From Thermoplasmata archaeon (GTDB lineage Archaea > Thermoplasmatota > Thermoplasmata > UBA10834): DNA of 55,616 bases. Both the position numbers and the translations under genes were made by a program. Below are positions 25,421-33,900 of the stretch, piece after piece. The notes under the pieces are model-generated. The model worked only from the letters and a program-made list of their open reading frames with translations. It did not search any database and was not told the origin of the DNA. Where the stretch lies: contig JAJYIS010000003.1 of assembly GCA_021789945.1 (NCBI GenBank), forward strand, positions 1 through 55,616, given 5' to 3'. Position 1 is the first letter of the stretch. Every line of letters begins with the position of its first letter.

Positions 25421-25503
25421 GACGGCGAATCCTGCGGACACATTGCCAAGAGTTTAGTCGAAAGGATTAATACGGAATCGTCGTTAACTCGGCGCACGAG
25501 AAC

Positions 25504-26409
25504 TTGAACGCCCTCCAGGAGAAGATCCTCAAGCTGAAGTCTGAGAAGCACGCGATATTCCTCGTGCACAACTATCAGCGCAAGGAGATACAGGAGCTGG
25601 CCGACTTCCTGGGAGACTCCTACGGGTTGTCCGTGCAGGCCAGCAAGACCGACGCGAAGGTGATAGTCTTCTGCGGGGTCGATTTCATGGCGGAGTCGGC
25701 CAAGATACTCAACCCTGAGAAGACCGTGCTGCACCCGAACCCCAAGGCGAGATGCCCGATGGCCGCGATGGTCGACGTCAAGTCCCTCAAGGAGCTGAAG
25801 GCGGAGCATCCTGGCGCTCCCGTCGTGTCGTACGTGAACACTACCGCGGACGTCAAGGCGGAGAGCGACATCTGCTGCACGTCCGCGAACGCGGTCAAGA
25901 TAGTCCAGTCGCTGCCCGACAAGAAGATCATATTCGTCCCCGACACGAACCTGGGGCTATATGTCCAGAGGTTCGTGAAGGACAAGGAGATCGTGCTCTG
26001 GCCAGGGTTCTGCCCTACCCACGTGAACATCAAGGTGGAGGACCTCAAGGAGCTCAAGAGGAAGCATCCTGACGCCGAGGTCCTGGTGCACCCCGAGTGC
26101 ACGCCCGACGTGATCGATTTCGCCGACCACGCATATTCCACAGAAGGCATCATCAAGCATGTCGTGTCGTCCCCGAAGAAGGAGTTCATCATCGGGACGG
26201 AGTCCAACATGCTCCACAGGCTCAGGAAGGAGGCCCCTGGCAAGGAGTTCTACGCGGTCGAGCACGCGACCTGCCCGAACATGAGAGAGATCACGCTCGA
26301 GGACGTGTACAACTCACTTCTGAAGATGCAGTACAAGGTCGAGCTCTCGGCCGACATCATCAAGAGGGCCAGGCTGCCGCTCGAGCGGATGATCGCGGCC
26401 GGCCGGTGA
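25504..26409 (+). CDS. nadA: quinolinate synthase
   Basis: Condenses iminoaspartate with dihydroxyacetone phosphate to quinolinate for NAD synthesis. The 301-residue protein has VHNYQRKEIQELADFLGDSY at the start and three cysteines at about residues 84 (ARCPMA), 170 (PGFCPTH) and 257 (ATCPNM). This spacing is that of the three ligands of the oxygen-sensitive 4Fe-4S cluster in known archaeal NadA. The start is TTG 25504. A TATA-like TTAATAC at about 25466-25472 fits a short leader. No nadB or nadC is adjacent. Confidence 0.95.
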   Translation: MNALQEKILKLKSEKHAIFLVHNYQRKEIQELADFLGDSYGLSVQASKTDAKVIVFCGVDFMAESAKILNPEKTVLHPNPKARCPMAAMVDVKSLKELKAEHPGAPVVSYVNTTADVKAESDICCTSANAVKIVQSLPDKKIIFVPDTNLGLYVQRFVKDKEIVLWPGFCPTHVNIKVEDLKELKRKHPDAEVLVHPECTPDVIDFADHAYSTEGIIKHVVSSPKKEFIIGTESNMLHRLRKEAPGKEFYAVEHATCPNMREITLEDVYNSLLKMQYKVELSADIIKRARLPLERMIAAGR

Positions 26410-26425
26410 TTCCGAGCGGCGTCCG

Positions 26426-27061
26426 TCATTTCAGGAGGTCCATCGCCGGGCCCACGAGGAAGTACGCTCCGAAGACCATCATGAGCGCTCCGCAGATCCC
26501 GAAGATCGCCTCGTGGACGAGCGGGGTCCAGAGATGCTTCGTCCTGAACACGACAACCGAGGTCAGCGTGTACCACCCGAGATCGCAGCTCCAGTGGACC
26601 AGTGCGAACACCACCACGATCATCGGGCCGAAGAACTGGGCGTTCAGGACGAGCACCGCGCCTATCGTGGCCCACCAGAGGAGGAAGTATGGGTTGCCCG
26701 CCGTCGTGAGCGCGCCCGCGGTCACCGGCCCGTACGAAATGAGGTCATGCTCGGGGTCCGCGGACATCTTCCTCGATCGTATCATGGACGCCCCCAGATA
26801 GAGCAGGAGCGTGCCCCCGACCAGTCCGATTCCAAGCTTCACGAAGCTGTTCTCGAAAACATAGTCGAGGCTGACGATTATCAGGGCCATGAGCGGAAAT
26901 TCGACCAGGCCGTGGCCGATGGCTATCTTGACCCCGGCTGTCTCGTCCTTGTACCCCTTGGCGACCGCGGCCGCGAAGACCGGGCCCGGGGTCATCACGC
27001 CCGACAGCGAGATGACGACCGTCGATGCGAAGAACACCCAGATGTCGGTGAACTCGACCAC
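26426..27061 (-). CDS. LysE/RhtB family amino-acid exporter
   Basis: 211-residue membrane protein with six hydrophobic helices. The N-terminal helix ends in SLSGVMTPGPVFAAAVAKGY, which contains the TPGP signature of the LysE superfamily, followed by GVKIAIGHGLVEFPLMALII and later LTTAGNPYFLLWWATIG, also characteristic. Members export amino acids such as lysine, threonine or homoserine lactone; the substrate here is unknown. It ends 16 bases from the convergent nadA stop. Its TATA box is around 27085 (GTCTATTTAACC). Confidence 0.85.
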   Translation of the reverse strand: MVEFTDIWVFFASTVVISLSGVMTPGPVFAAAVAKGYKDETAGVKIAIGHGLVEFPLMALIIVSLDYVFENSFVKLGIGLVGGTLLLYLGASMIRSRKMSADPEHDLISYGPVTAGALTTAGNPYFLLWWATIGAVLVLNAQFFGPMIVVVFALVHWSCDLGWYTLTSVVVFRTKHLWTPLVHEAIFGICGALMMVFGAYFLVGPAMDLLK

Positions 27062-27118
27062 GGAAAGATAACCGGAGGGCGTCTATTTAACCAGTGCTCT
27101 TCGTCTCATTGGCAAGCG

Positions 27119-27128
27119 TATCAAATAG
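27119..27128 (+). promoter_or_regulatory. TATA-like element ahead of the sRNA candidate
   Basis: TATCAAATAG lies 24-33 bases before the C box at 27152, the correct spacing for transcription starting at the sRNA candidate. Confidence 0.45.
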
Positions 27129-27150
27129 CCGTATTGAGATAACACGGAAT

Positions 27151-27213
27151 CGTGATGACAAGAGGGTCAGCTGAGGTCCTCCGGGATCCGTGATGAGCCC
27201 TATGAGTGCTGAA
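27151..27213 (+). ncRNA. candidate C/D box guide sRNA
   Basis: The stretch has all four boxes of an archaeal methylation-guide RNA in order. C is GTGATGA (27152-27158), D' is CTGA (27171-27174), C' is GTGATGA (27190-27196) and D is CTGA (27209-27212). The C-D' and C'-D guide intervals are both exactly 12 bases, the usual archaeal length. The D'-C' spacer of 15 is longer than typical. The guides are CAAGAGGGTCAG and GCCCTATGAGTG. A terminal stem beyond the boxes is weak. A TATA-like element sits at the right distance upstream. The next gene starts 30 bases after box D, so the RNA might be processed from its leader. Targets were not identified. Confidence 0.62.
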
Positions 27214-27242
27214 TCGGCCTCGGATTGTCAGGGAGGGTGAAC

Positions 27243-27683
27243 ATGTCGCGCCCAGCGGCCTCTGGACTCCCTCCCCGCCCATTGGGCGTCATCCTGCTCG
27301 CGCTGCTGCAAATCTGGCACGGCCTATGGTACATCGTTCTCTCGCTCGTCTTCCTTGCCGTGTCCGCCGCGACCTCGACCTTGAGCGGCGCGATCAGCGC
27401 CCTCGCCACATTGATCGCGCTCGTGTTCTTCGTCCTCGGCATATACGCACTCTTGCTCGCGAGGGGATATGTAAAGGGCTATGAGCGGGCCAGGCGACGC
27501 GGGATCGGCGTCGCCCTCTTCGCGATTTTCCTGGTCGCGGTGGAGATCGTGATCACGAAGCTCCAGGTCTTCCTGCCCGACTCGCCCTTCTGGACGGTCG
27601 TGGGCAACATCATCATAATATGGTACCTGAGACGCGATGCGACCAGGCGATACTTCACGGCCAGGACCGCCGCGAGGAGATAG
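27243..27683 (+). CDS. integral membrane protein of unknown function, 146 aa
   Basis: Four hydrophobic segments are predicted: PLGVILLALLQIWHGLWYIV, LVFLAVSAATSTL, a long ALATLIALVFFVLGIYALLLA, and IGVALFAIFLVAVEIVITKL; a short hydrophobic stretch and a basic tail (RRDATRRYF) follow. The start at ATG 27243 is preceded by GGAGGGTGA, one of the best ribosome sites in the window, so the ORF-track start at TTG 27225 is unlikely. No family was recognised. The gene may share a transcript with the C/D box RNA candidate just upstream. Confidence 0.6.
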   Translation: MSRPAASGLPPRPLGVILLALLQIWHGLWYIVLSLVFLAVSAATSTLSGAISALATLIALVFFVLGIYALLLARGYVKGYERARRRGIGVALFAIFLVAVEIVITKLQVFLPDSPFWTVVGNIIIIWYLRRDATRRYFTARTAARR

Positions 27684-27694
27684 GAAGGGCAGTG

Positions 27695-28210
27695 TCAGCT
27701 GTATATGCTGACGAGATAGTCGATGAACTTGCTCAGGGGCATCCCGTCGTTCCAGCGCATGATGAGGTTGCCCTCCTTGGATGGGCATATCTTCGGGAGC
27801 CTCTGGTATACCACCCTGAGCCTGCCGTTGATGGGCCCGACATCGAGGGTGAACACCCTCCACGCGTCGCCTCTCTGCCTCTTGTACCGGAAGGCGTAGA
27901 TCGGCATCAGTCCGACCCTCCTGCAGTCGTCCATCATCTCCTGGGCCTGGACCGCCAGCTTCTCGCTCCTGCTGAATCTCAGGACGTCGTTGACTGAGCT
28001 CTTGACCTCGATCGGCAGCGACAGGTCGGACCGGATCGCGACGAGGTCCACGCCGAGCGACCCAGCGCCCCTCACGACCATGAATGGCCTGTCGCGGATC
28101 CTGTAGTATCCCTCGCGCTCGTCGTCGTCGCAGGTCTTCGTCACGCGGGCGAGCATGTCCTCGTCGGCCTTGAGGATCCCCTTGAGCTCGCGCTCAAAAA
28201 TGCGTCCCAT
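27695..28210 (-). CDS. hjc: Hjc-like Holliday junction resolvase / restriction-fold endonuclease
   Basis: 171 residues starting MGRIFERELKGIL, matching the G-x3-E-R-E-L opening of archaeal Hjc, followed by VVRGAGSLGVDLVAI and LPIEVKSS. Together these give the E, D and E-x-K catalytic residues of the fold. Archaeal Hjc is usually near 120-135 residues. This one has a roughly 20-residue insertion (DMLARVTKTCDDDEREGYY) between helix 1 and the first strand, and a longer C-terminus. ATG 28210 is chosen because TTTAACGG lies about 28 bases upstream (leaderless); the TTG at 28237 is the track start. It resolves four-way DNA junctions in recombination if the assignment holds. Confidence 0.72.
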   Translation of the reverse strand: MGRIFERELKGILKADEDMLARVTKTCDDDEREGYYRIRDRPFMVVRGAGSLGVDLVAIRSDLSLPIEVKSSVNDVLRFSRSEKLAVQAQEMMDDCRRVGLMPIYAFRYKRQRGDAWRVFTLDVGPINGRLRVVYQRLPKICPSKEGNLIMRWNDGMPLSKFIDYLVSIYS

Positions 28211-28245
28211 CGCCTTCGGCCAGGATATTGACGGCAACCGTTAAA

Positions 28246-28776
28246 TCATTTTTCACTGCAGTCAGAGACTGCAAAAAGGCCTATGTCGTCCTTCAGCGCA
28301 GTCGAGGGGATCTGCCTGAAGAACCTGGCCTCGTCGACTCCCGTGGCCTTGTCTGGCTGGCATGAGCAGTCGTCCGTTTCCGCCGCGAACACGAAGTGAA
28401 GCCTCTTGATCGAGACGTTGGAGTAGTGCCAAACGACATCGTAGATCCCCGCGAGCTCGAGGCTCTTGATCGCCAAGCCGCACTGCTCTGACCCTATCCT
28501 CTTCACAGACTTCTGGATGTCCTCGTTCGGCCCTATCCTGTCGGAGGGGAAGACCCAGTCAGCCGACCCGCGCCTGCGCACGAGCGCTGTCCCGTCCTCG
28601 CCCCGGATGAGGACCAAAGCCTGACCTTTGCAGGGCGAGTAGTCCAGGTCGGCCCTCTTCTCGCCCATCTCGAAGGCGATGTTCCGCACCTCGAACCTGG
28701 GCGTGGTTATCGCCAGCTGGTCGATCTCGTCCGCCGTCGGCAGCTCGATCAGCATGTGCTTCGGAGGCTTCCTCAC
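28246..28776 (-). CDS. Nudix-fold protein with degenerate Nudix box
   Basis: 176 residues. The central part QALVLIRGEDGTALVRRRGS then WVFPSDRIGPNEDIQKSVKR and IGSEQCGL is a Nudix domain. Measured against G-x5-E-x7-REUxEExGU, the spacing E-x7-R is kept, but the first catalytic Glu is Ile (RI instead of RE) and the second Glu of EE is Gln. Metal binding is therefore probably altered or lost, and the protein may bind a nucleotide-like ligand rather than hydrolyse it. The start overlaps the aspS stop (ATGA). It lies between aspS and the resolvase, an unusual neighbourhood. Confidence 0.65.
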   Translation of the reverse strand: MRKPPKHMLIELPTADEIDQLAITTPRFEVRNIAFEMGEKRADLDYSPCKGQALVLIRGEDGTALVRRRGSADWVFPSDRIGPNEDIQKSVKRIGSEQCGLAIKSLELAGIYDVVWHYSNVSIKRLHFVFAAETDDCSCQPDKATGVDEARFFRQIPSTALKDDIGLFAVSDCSEK

Positions 28777-30101
28777 GGGATGAGCCTTGACCTGTCTCTG
28801 GGGTATAGGACGGCCTCCCTGACGTTCGGCAGGTCCAGCATCTTCTGGACATATCTCTCGACCCCGAACCCGAACCCTCCGTGCGGCGGCATGCCGAACC
28901 TGAACGCCTTCAGATAGAACTCGAACGAGTCGAGGTTGAGGTTGTTCTCCCTCATCTGCTCGGTGAGCACGTCGTACCTGTGCTCCCTCTGTCCCCCCGA
29001 GACGATCTCCTGTCCGCGGTAGTCGAGGTCGAAGTACCCCGTGGTCTCAGGGTCCTCATCGTACCTCTTGGCGTAGAAAGTGCCTCTCTTCAGGGATGTC
29101 GGGAACTCGGTGATGAAATAAAGTTCGGACCTCTTCTCGCGCTTCATGACGTCTCCGAGGGCCTTCTCGCCCTCCGTCCCGAGGTCGTCCCCCGGCCTGA
29201 TCTTGAGGCCTTCCCCGCACACCATCTCCACCGCTTCCTTGTACTTCACGCGCGGGAACGGTGCTGCGGGCAGATCGACAGTGACGCCCAGCTTCTCTAG
29301 CTCGGCCCTCGCGTGCTCGCGCACGTGCTGGAGGCTGGCCATGACTATCCCCTCCGCGACGGCCATCACATCCTCTGACGATCGAATGAATGCGAGTTCG
29401 ACGTCGAGGGACATGAACTCGGCGATGTGCCTGATGGTGTCCGATGCCTCTGCCCGGTACGCGGGCGCGATCTCGAAGATCCTGTCAAGGCCGCTCGCCA
29501 TCAGGTTCTGTTTGTACAGCTGAGGGCTCTGGGCCAGGAACGCGCTCCTGTCGAAGTACTTGATGGGGAACAGGGTGGAGCCGCCCTCAGCTCCTGCGGC
29601 GACTATCTTCGGTGTGCTGACTTCCACGAACCCCTCCGAGGTCAGGTAGTTCCTGATGCCCGTGAGAGTCTTCGCCTTCACCTGGAAGATCGCCTTGACC
29701 TCGTCCTTCCTGAGGTCCATGAACCGGTTGTTGAGCCTCGTGTCGAGGTCCGCGCCCACCTTGTCAATGACGCCGAGCGGGAGCGGGGCCTCCGCCTTGC
29801 TCAGGATGTCGATCTTCTCCGGTATGATCTCGAAGCCCGCCCTCGCCTCTTTGCTCTCCTTCACTGTTCCGGAGACGAGGACCACGGACTCGCGCGGAAT
29901 GCCGGCTGCGAGATCGAACAGCTCCTTGCTCCGTTTCTTCAGGAGCGTCACCTGGATGACGCCGGACCGGTCTCTCAGCTGGAGGAATGATATCCCCCCT
30001 AGGTTCCTCAGGTCCTGGACCCAGCCTCCCACCGTCAGCTGCTTGCCGTAGTGCTCAGGGCCGATCTCGTTGGAGTAAGTGACGTGCTGCCATGAAGGCA
30101 A
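28773..30101 (-). CDS. aspS: aspartyl-tRNA synthetase, archaeal type
   Basis: Class IIb synthetase of 442 residues. An N-terminal OB fold (LTVGGWVQDLRNLGGISFLQ) binds the anticodon. Motif 2 region IAPAYRAEASDTIRHIAEF and motif 3 GMPPHGGFGFGVERYVQKML are clear, with LDYRGQEIVSGGQREHRYDV specific to AspRS. The true start is TTG 30101 with a GGTGAT ribosome site 7 bases upstream; the ORF-track extension to 30230 has no family character. Whether it also charges tRNA-Asn (no AsnRS seen here) cannot be decided from this window. Confidence 0.94.
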   Translation of the reverse strand: MPSWQHVTYSNEIGPEHYGKQLTVGGWVQDLRNLGGISFLQLRDRSGVIQVTLLKKRSKELFDLAAGIPRESVVLVSGTVKESKEARAGFEIIPEKIDILSKAEAPLPLGVIDKVGADLDTRLNNRFMDLRKDEVKAIFQVKAKTLTGIRNYLTSEGFVEVSTPKIVAAGAEGGSTLFPIKYFDRSAFLAQSPQLYKQNLMASGLDRIFEIAPAYRAEASDTIRHIAEFMSLDVELAFIRSSEDVMAVAEGIVMASLQHVREHARAELEKLGVTVDLPAAPFPRVKYKEAVEMVCGEGLKIRPGDDLGTEGEKALGDVMKREKRSELYFITEFPTSLKRGTFYAKRYDEDPETTGYFDLDYRGQEIVSGGQREHRYDVLTEQMRENNLNLDSFEFYLKAFRFGMPPHGGFGFGVERYVQKMLDLPNVREAVLYPRDRSRLIP

Positions 30102-30236
30102 GTGATCATCACCTTTCTTGCGTAACCTAGTGGAGGCTCTTAACGGTTTTCGTGCGCGGTCGCTCCATTCGCGGGCCGAGCGGGGCGCCTGACCGAAGGC
30201 CAAGCGTGAAATAAGCTGCACACCATCCATGACCCA

Positions 30237-31496
30237 ATGGACTTGATCATCCTTGTCTACGTCCTGCTCATGATCGCCTTCGCGAAGGCGGTCGGGGAGC
30301 TCGTGACAAGGGTGAGCCAGCCTGCGATAGTCGGCGAGCTCCTTGCGGGCATAGTCCTGGGGCCGTTCCTGCTGGGCGCTGTCTTCTCCGGGCTCTCGGA
30401 CATGTACACGACCGCGTCCGAGCCCGGGAAGTTCATCTCCGACCTGGGAGACCTCGGGATGCTCTTCCTGATGCTGTATTCCGGGCTCCAGTTCTCCCCG
30501 GGCGCCCTGCGCAGCTCCTCCAGGCTCGGCGGGAGCATAGCCGTCGTGGGCATGGTGCTCCCGATGGTGCTCGGCTATTTCGCAGGCGTGCTCCTCGGGA
30601 TGAGCGGCCTGCCTCTAGCGTTCCTCTCGCTCGCGGTGTCCGTCACGGCACTTCCGGTCACCCTCAGGATGCTCGTGGACCTGGAGGTGATGAGGACAGA
30701 GACCGCTGGCACGATAACCAGCGCCGCGCTCATCACCGACGCCGCCCTGATGCTCGGCCTGAGCCTCATCCTGGGAAGCACGACCGGGCCCATGACTCCC
30801 CTGGAGGCGACCGTGCTCTCCGGCGGCTTCATCATGTTCTTCGTCCTAGCGGTCGCGGTGGGCAGGTACGTCGTGCCCCATGTCTACCAGCTCTTGAAGT
30901 GGATGCGCACGGGGGAGGCCGCGTTCGCGGTCGCCATCGGGTTCGCGATCGCATTCGCCATACTCGCCGAGAGGCTCGGGCTGCCGACGGTCATAGGCGC
31001 GTTCATAGCAGGCCTGTTGCTCAGACAGGCGGGGAAGGGGCTGAAGGCCTGGGACAGGGTCGAGGACATCTTATCCGGGGTGACCATGGGGTTCCTCGCG
31101 CCGATATTCTTCGTGCTCATCGGGTTCACCGTGGACTTCAAGATCGTCATGAACGCATTGCCGATGCTCGCCGTCGTCACGCTCGTCGCCATCGTCGGGA
31201 AGATCGCGGGGTCGTACGTCCCGGGAAGGGCGTTCGGGCTGAAGGACAGGGAGGCAATGGCCGTCGGCTCGATGATGATGGCCAAGGGCGCCATGGAGCT
31301 GGTGTTCGCGAGGATTGCGCTCGAGCAGGGCATCATCGACGATAAGCTGTTCTCCGTGCTGGTGCTGATGGCTTTCGTCTCGACCATGCTCGCGCCAATC
31401 ATGTTCAAGTTCTTCTTCAACCGTGCTGTCGGGCGCGGGGAAATCAAGCGATCCGCAGAGCCCGCGGTCGACCTCGGGGACGCTGACCTGGCCTAG
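30237..31496 (+). CDS. cation:proton antiporter, CPA2 (KefB/NapA-like)
   Basis: 419 residues with about 12 hydrophobic segments. Features include the N-terminal QPAIVGELLAGIVLGPFLLG, a strongly conserved motif of CPA2 antiporters, then LFLMLYSGLQFSPGALRSSS, and in the second half AERLGLPTVIGAFIAGLLLR and LAPIFFVLIGFTVDFK. The transport-site region is present around residue 145-165 (ITSAALITDAALMLG). No C-terminal RCK/TrkA-N domain follows. It exchanges Na+ or K+ for protons. A TATA-like GAAATAAG lies about 27 bases ahead of the ATG, indicating a leaderless gene. Confidence 0.88.
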   Translation: MDLIILVYVLLMIAFAKAVGELVTRVSQPAIVGELLAGIVLGPFLLGAVFSGLSDMYTTASEPGKFISDLGDLGMLFLMLYSGLQFSPGALRSSSRLGGSIAVVGMVLPMVLGYFAGVLLGMSGLPLAFLSLAVSVTALPVTLRMLVDLEVMRTETAGTITSAALITDAALMLGLSLILGSTTGPMTPLEATVLSGGFIMFFVLAVAVGRYVVPHVYQLLKWMRTGEAAFAVAIGFAIAFAILAERLGLPTVIGAFIAGLLLRQAGKGLKAWDRVEDILSGVTMGFLAPIFFVLIGFTVDFKIVMNALPMLAVVTLVAIVGKIAGSYVPGRAFGLKDREAMAVGSMMMAKGAMELVFARIALEQGIIDDKLFSVLVLMAFVSTMLAPIMFKFFFNRAVGRGEIKRSAEPAVDLGDADLA

Positions 31497-32413
31497 GCCG
31501 CTCCCGCGCGCTCCCGCCTCCGGGGGAGGCCTGTCTGGTTCGCGATGACGATGCCCAGCACGATGATGACCCCGCAGAGGACGGTCCAACTCTGCACGCC
31601 CTCGCTCCTCAGGATCCAAGCGAAGACGGATGCGAAGACGGGCATGAGGTAGATGAGGAACGCCATCCTCGAGACGTCCTGCTTCTCGAGCGAGCGGAGG
31701 TAGAGCACCGACGACAGTCCGGCGCACAGGACCCCCAGCACGACGAGGTTCGCAATCGAATTCGATGTGTAGACGGCCTCGGAGCCGGACTCGAGCGGGA
31801 CGGCCGCGCCCAGCATGAGAGTCCCGAGCGCCACGCCCAGGCCGATTATCAGCATGGGCGGGTTCCTCTCGAGCATCCTCTTCGCCGCCACCCATGCCAG
31901 CCCGTAGGAGGCCGCCGATACGAGGATCAGCACGTTGTCCACGAACTCCTGGTTGTCGAGGGATATCCCCCCGCTCGCGACCAGGAGGATCGTGCCGGTC
32001 ATCGCAATCAGGGTGCCGACCGCCTTGGCCCTCGTCAGCTCCTCCTTGAGGAGCAGGATCGCGAATGCGAGCGTCATCACCGGCCCGGACGACTGTATGA
32101 CGGACGCGATGGAGGATGTCCCGTGCTGGAGCCCGATGTTCTGAGCCACGTTCGGGAGCGCGACGTACAGGAACCCGAGGGCGAGGAGCATCTTCCACTC
32201 CTTCGCGATGGTGGACCTCATCTCCGCGGCCGAGTGCCGTAGCAGGACCGCGACCATCAGGACCGCCGATGCGAGGACGAACCTGACGAATCCGAGCATT
32301 ATCGGGGAGAAGTCCTCCAGACCGGTCTGGATGAGCGGGAATGCGAGGCCCCAGAGCACGACCGCTCCGAGCGCAGACGCGGAATCCAGCCAGAACCGCC
32401 TATCTTCTGCCAT
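31493..32413 (-). CDS. EamA/DMT family transporter
   Basis: 306 residues with ten predicted helices in two repeats of five (the EamA duplication): AVVLWGLAFPLIQTGLEDFS in the first and LILVSAASYGLAWVAAKRML in the second, each followed by the L-x-Y-x-x-L-P motif region (FLYVALPNVAQN; YLMPVFASVFAWIL). Such proteins export small metabolites or amino acids. The ATG at 32413 starts the first helix region; the longer track start at 32560 runs into acdA. It is convergent with the antiporter, overlapping 4 bases, and follows acdA on the same strand. Confidence 0.85.
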   Translation of the reverse strand: MAEDRRFWLDSASALGAVVLWGLAFPLIQTGLEDFSPIMLGFVRFVLASAVLMVAVLLRHSAAEMRSTIAKEWKMLLALGFLYVALPNVAQNIGLQHGTSSIASVIQSSGPVMTLAFAILLLKEELTRAKAVGTLIAMTGTILLVASGGISLDNQEFVDNVLILVSAASYGLAWVAAKRMLERNPPMLIIGLGVALGTLMLGAAVPLESGSEAVYTSNSIANLVVLGVLCAGLSSVLYLRSLEKQDVSRMAFLIYLMPVFASVFAWILRSEGVQSWTVLCGVIIVLGIVIANQTGLPRRRERAGAA

Positions 32414-32487
32414 GAGCGGAGGGCGAATGCACTCAGGGATTTTAGTCTGTCTGTCCGGGACGCAGGTCCTAGCCCGAGGCTCAGCGG

Positions 32488-33900
32488 TCAATCCGCGCGG
32501 GGTTCCTTGGGCTTGCCCTTGCTCAAGAGCTCGAGCCGCCGGCCCTCGTCGTACAAGCAACGGACGGCCTTGGCCGCACGCATGGCGGAGGCGTAGACGG
32601 GTATGTTCTTGACCCTAAGCTCCTGGACGACCTCGTCTATCTCGGGGCCTCCCACCCAGCACGCCACGATAGGCTTCTTCAGGTTGCGCTTCTCCTCGAC
32701 GAGCTTGATGACAGCTCCCACGTACTCCCTGGGCCTGGCTATGCCGGCATGGACGCAGGTCATTATGAGGGAGTCCACGTTCGGGTCCGAGAGCATGATG
32801 CTCCCGGTCGCGTGATACCTATGAAACCTAGCGTCGCCGGTCACATCGAGCGGGTTCCTCGCGGTGGTTATCGGAGGCAGCTGGGGCTTCAGGGCCTCTA
32901 TGGTCCTCTTCGTGAGGTTCGGCACCTTGAGGCCGATGGATTCGCACCAGTCAGCCACCATGATGCCGGCGCCTCCGCCGTTGGATATGATTCCCACCCT
33001 GTTCCCGGGCGCCGGCGGCTGGTATGCGAGCGCCCTCGCGAAGTCGAAGAGCTCTATGACATCATAGGCCCTCTGGATGTGCACCTGCTTGAACGCGGAG
33101 TCGTAGACGGCGTCCGAGCCGCTCAGCGAACCGGTGTGCGTGGACGCCGCCGCCGAGCCCGCTGGCGTCCTGCCAGCCTTGATCGCCACGATCGGCTTCC
33201 TGCAGCGGCGTGCGGAGTCCAGGAACTTCTTGCCGTCCTTGATGCCCTCGATGTACATCGCGATGACCTTCGTGGCATCGTCCTGGTCCAGGTAGTCGAT
33301 GATGTCCGCGTCGTCGACATCGGCCTTGTTCCCGATGCTGATCACCCTCGAGAGCCCGATGTACTCCCCGTTCGCGTAGTAGATCATGCCTATGCAGAGC
33401 GCGCCGCTCTGGCTAATGAGCGCAATCTCCCCCGGCCTGGGCATGCCGAACACGAAAGCCGCGTCGAGGTTGTCGATCGGGTCCTTGTACCCCAGCGTGT
33501 TCGGCCCGATCAGTCTGATGCCGCCCTTCCGGGCGATCTGAAGGACCTCGTCCTCCAGCTCCTTCCCCTTCTCGCCTATCTCGCCGAATCCCGATGATAT
33601 CACGATCGCGCCCTTGACCTTCTTCTTGGCGCACTCGGTCATGACCTTGGGCACGAACTCGGCCGGCACGGCGATGATCGCGAGGTCGATGTCCTCCTTG
33701 ACCGCGAGGACGCTTGGCTGCGTCTTGAGCCCTATGATCTGCGGGGTCTCGGGGTTTATCGGGATCACCTTTCCCGTGTAACCGTTCACGAGAATGTTCT
33801 GGAGTATCTCGTATCCGACCTTCATCGGGTTCCTGGAAGCGCCGATCACCGCGATGGTCTTCGGCGAGAAAATCGGTCTTAGGTCCTCAACGGCGCCCAT
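32488..33900 (-). CDS. acdA: acyl-CoA synthetase (ADP-forming) alpha subunit
   Basis: 470-residue CoA-binding subunit. It has an N-terminal Rossmann CoA-binding domain (FSPKTIAVIGASRNPMKVGY), GGIRLIGPNTLGYKDP, and the succinyl-CoA-ligase-like domain with ALISQSGALCIGM. The phosphohistidine loop AAASTHTGSLSGSD contains the His that becomes phosphorylated. It pairs with the ATP-grasp subunit acdB. In many archaea alpha and beta are adjacent or fused; here they are about 10 kb apart in different operons. It has its own promoter (TTAATTGAG near 33935-33944 on this strand). Confidence 0.93.
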   Translation of the reverse strand: MGAVEDLRPIFSPKTIAVIGASRNPMKVGYEILQNILVNGYTGKVIPINPETPQIIGLKTQPSVLAVKEDIDLAIIAVPAEFVPKVMTECAKKKVKGAIVISSGFGEIGEKGKELEDEVLQIARKGGIRLIGPNTLGYKDPIDNLDAAFVFGMPRPGEIALISQSGALCIGMIYYANGEYIGLSRVISIGNKADVDDADIIDYLDQDDATKVIAMYIEGIKDGKKFLDSARRCRKPIVAIKAGRTPAGSAAASTHTGSLSGSDAVYDSAFKQVHIQRAYDVIELFDFARALAYQPPAPGNRVGIISNGGGAGIMVADWCESIGLKVPNLTKRTIEALKPQLPPITTARNPLDVTGDARFHRYHATGSIMLSDPNVDSLIMTCVHAGIARPREYVGAVIKLVEEKRNLKKPIVACWVGGPEIDEVVQELRVKNIPVYASAMRAAKAVRCLYDEGRRLELLSKGKPKEPRAD

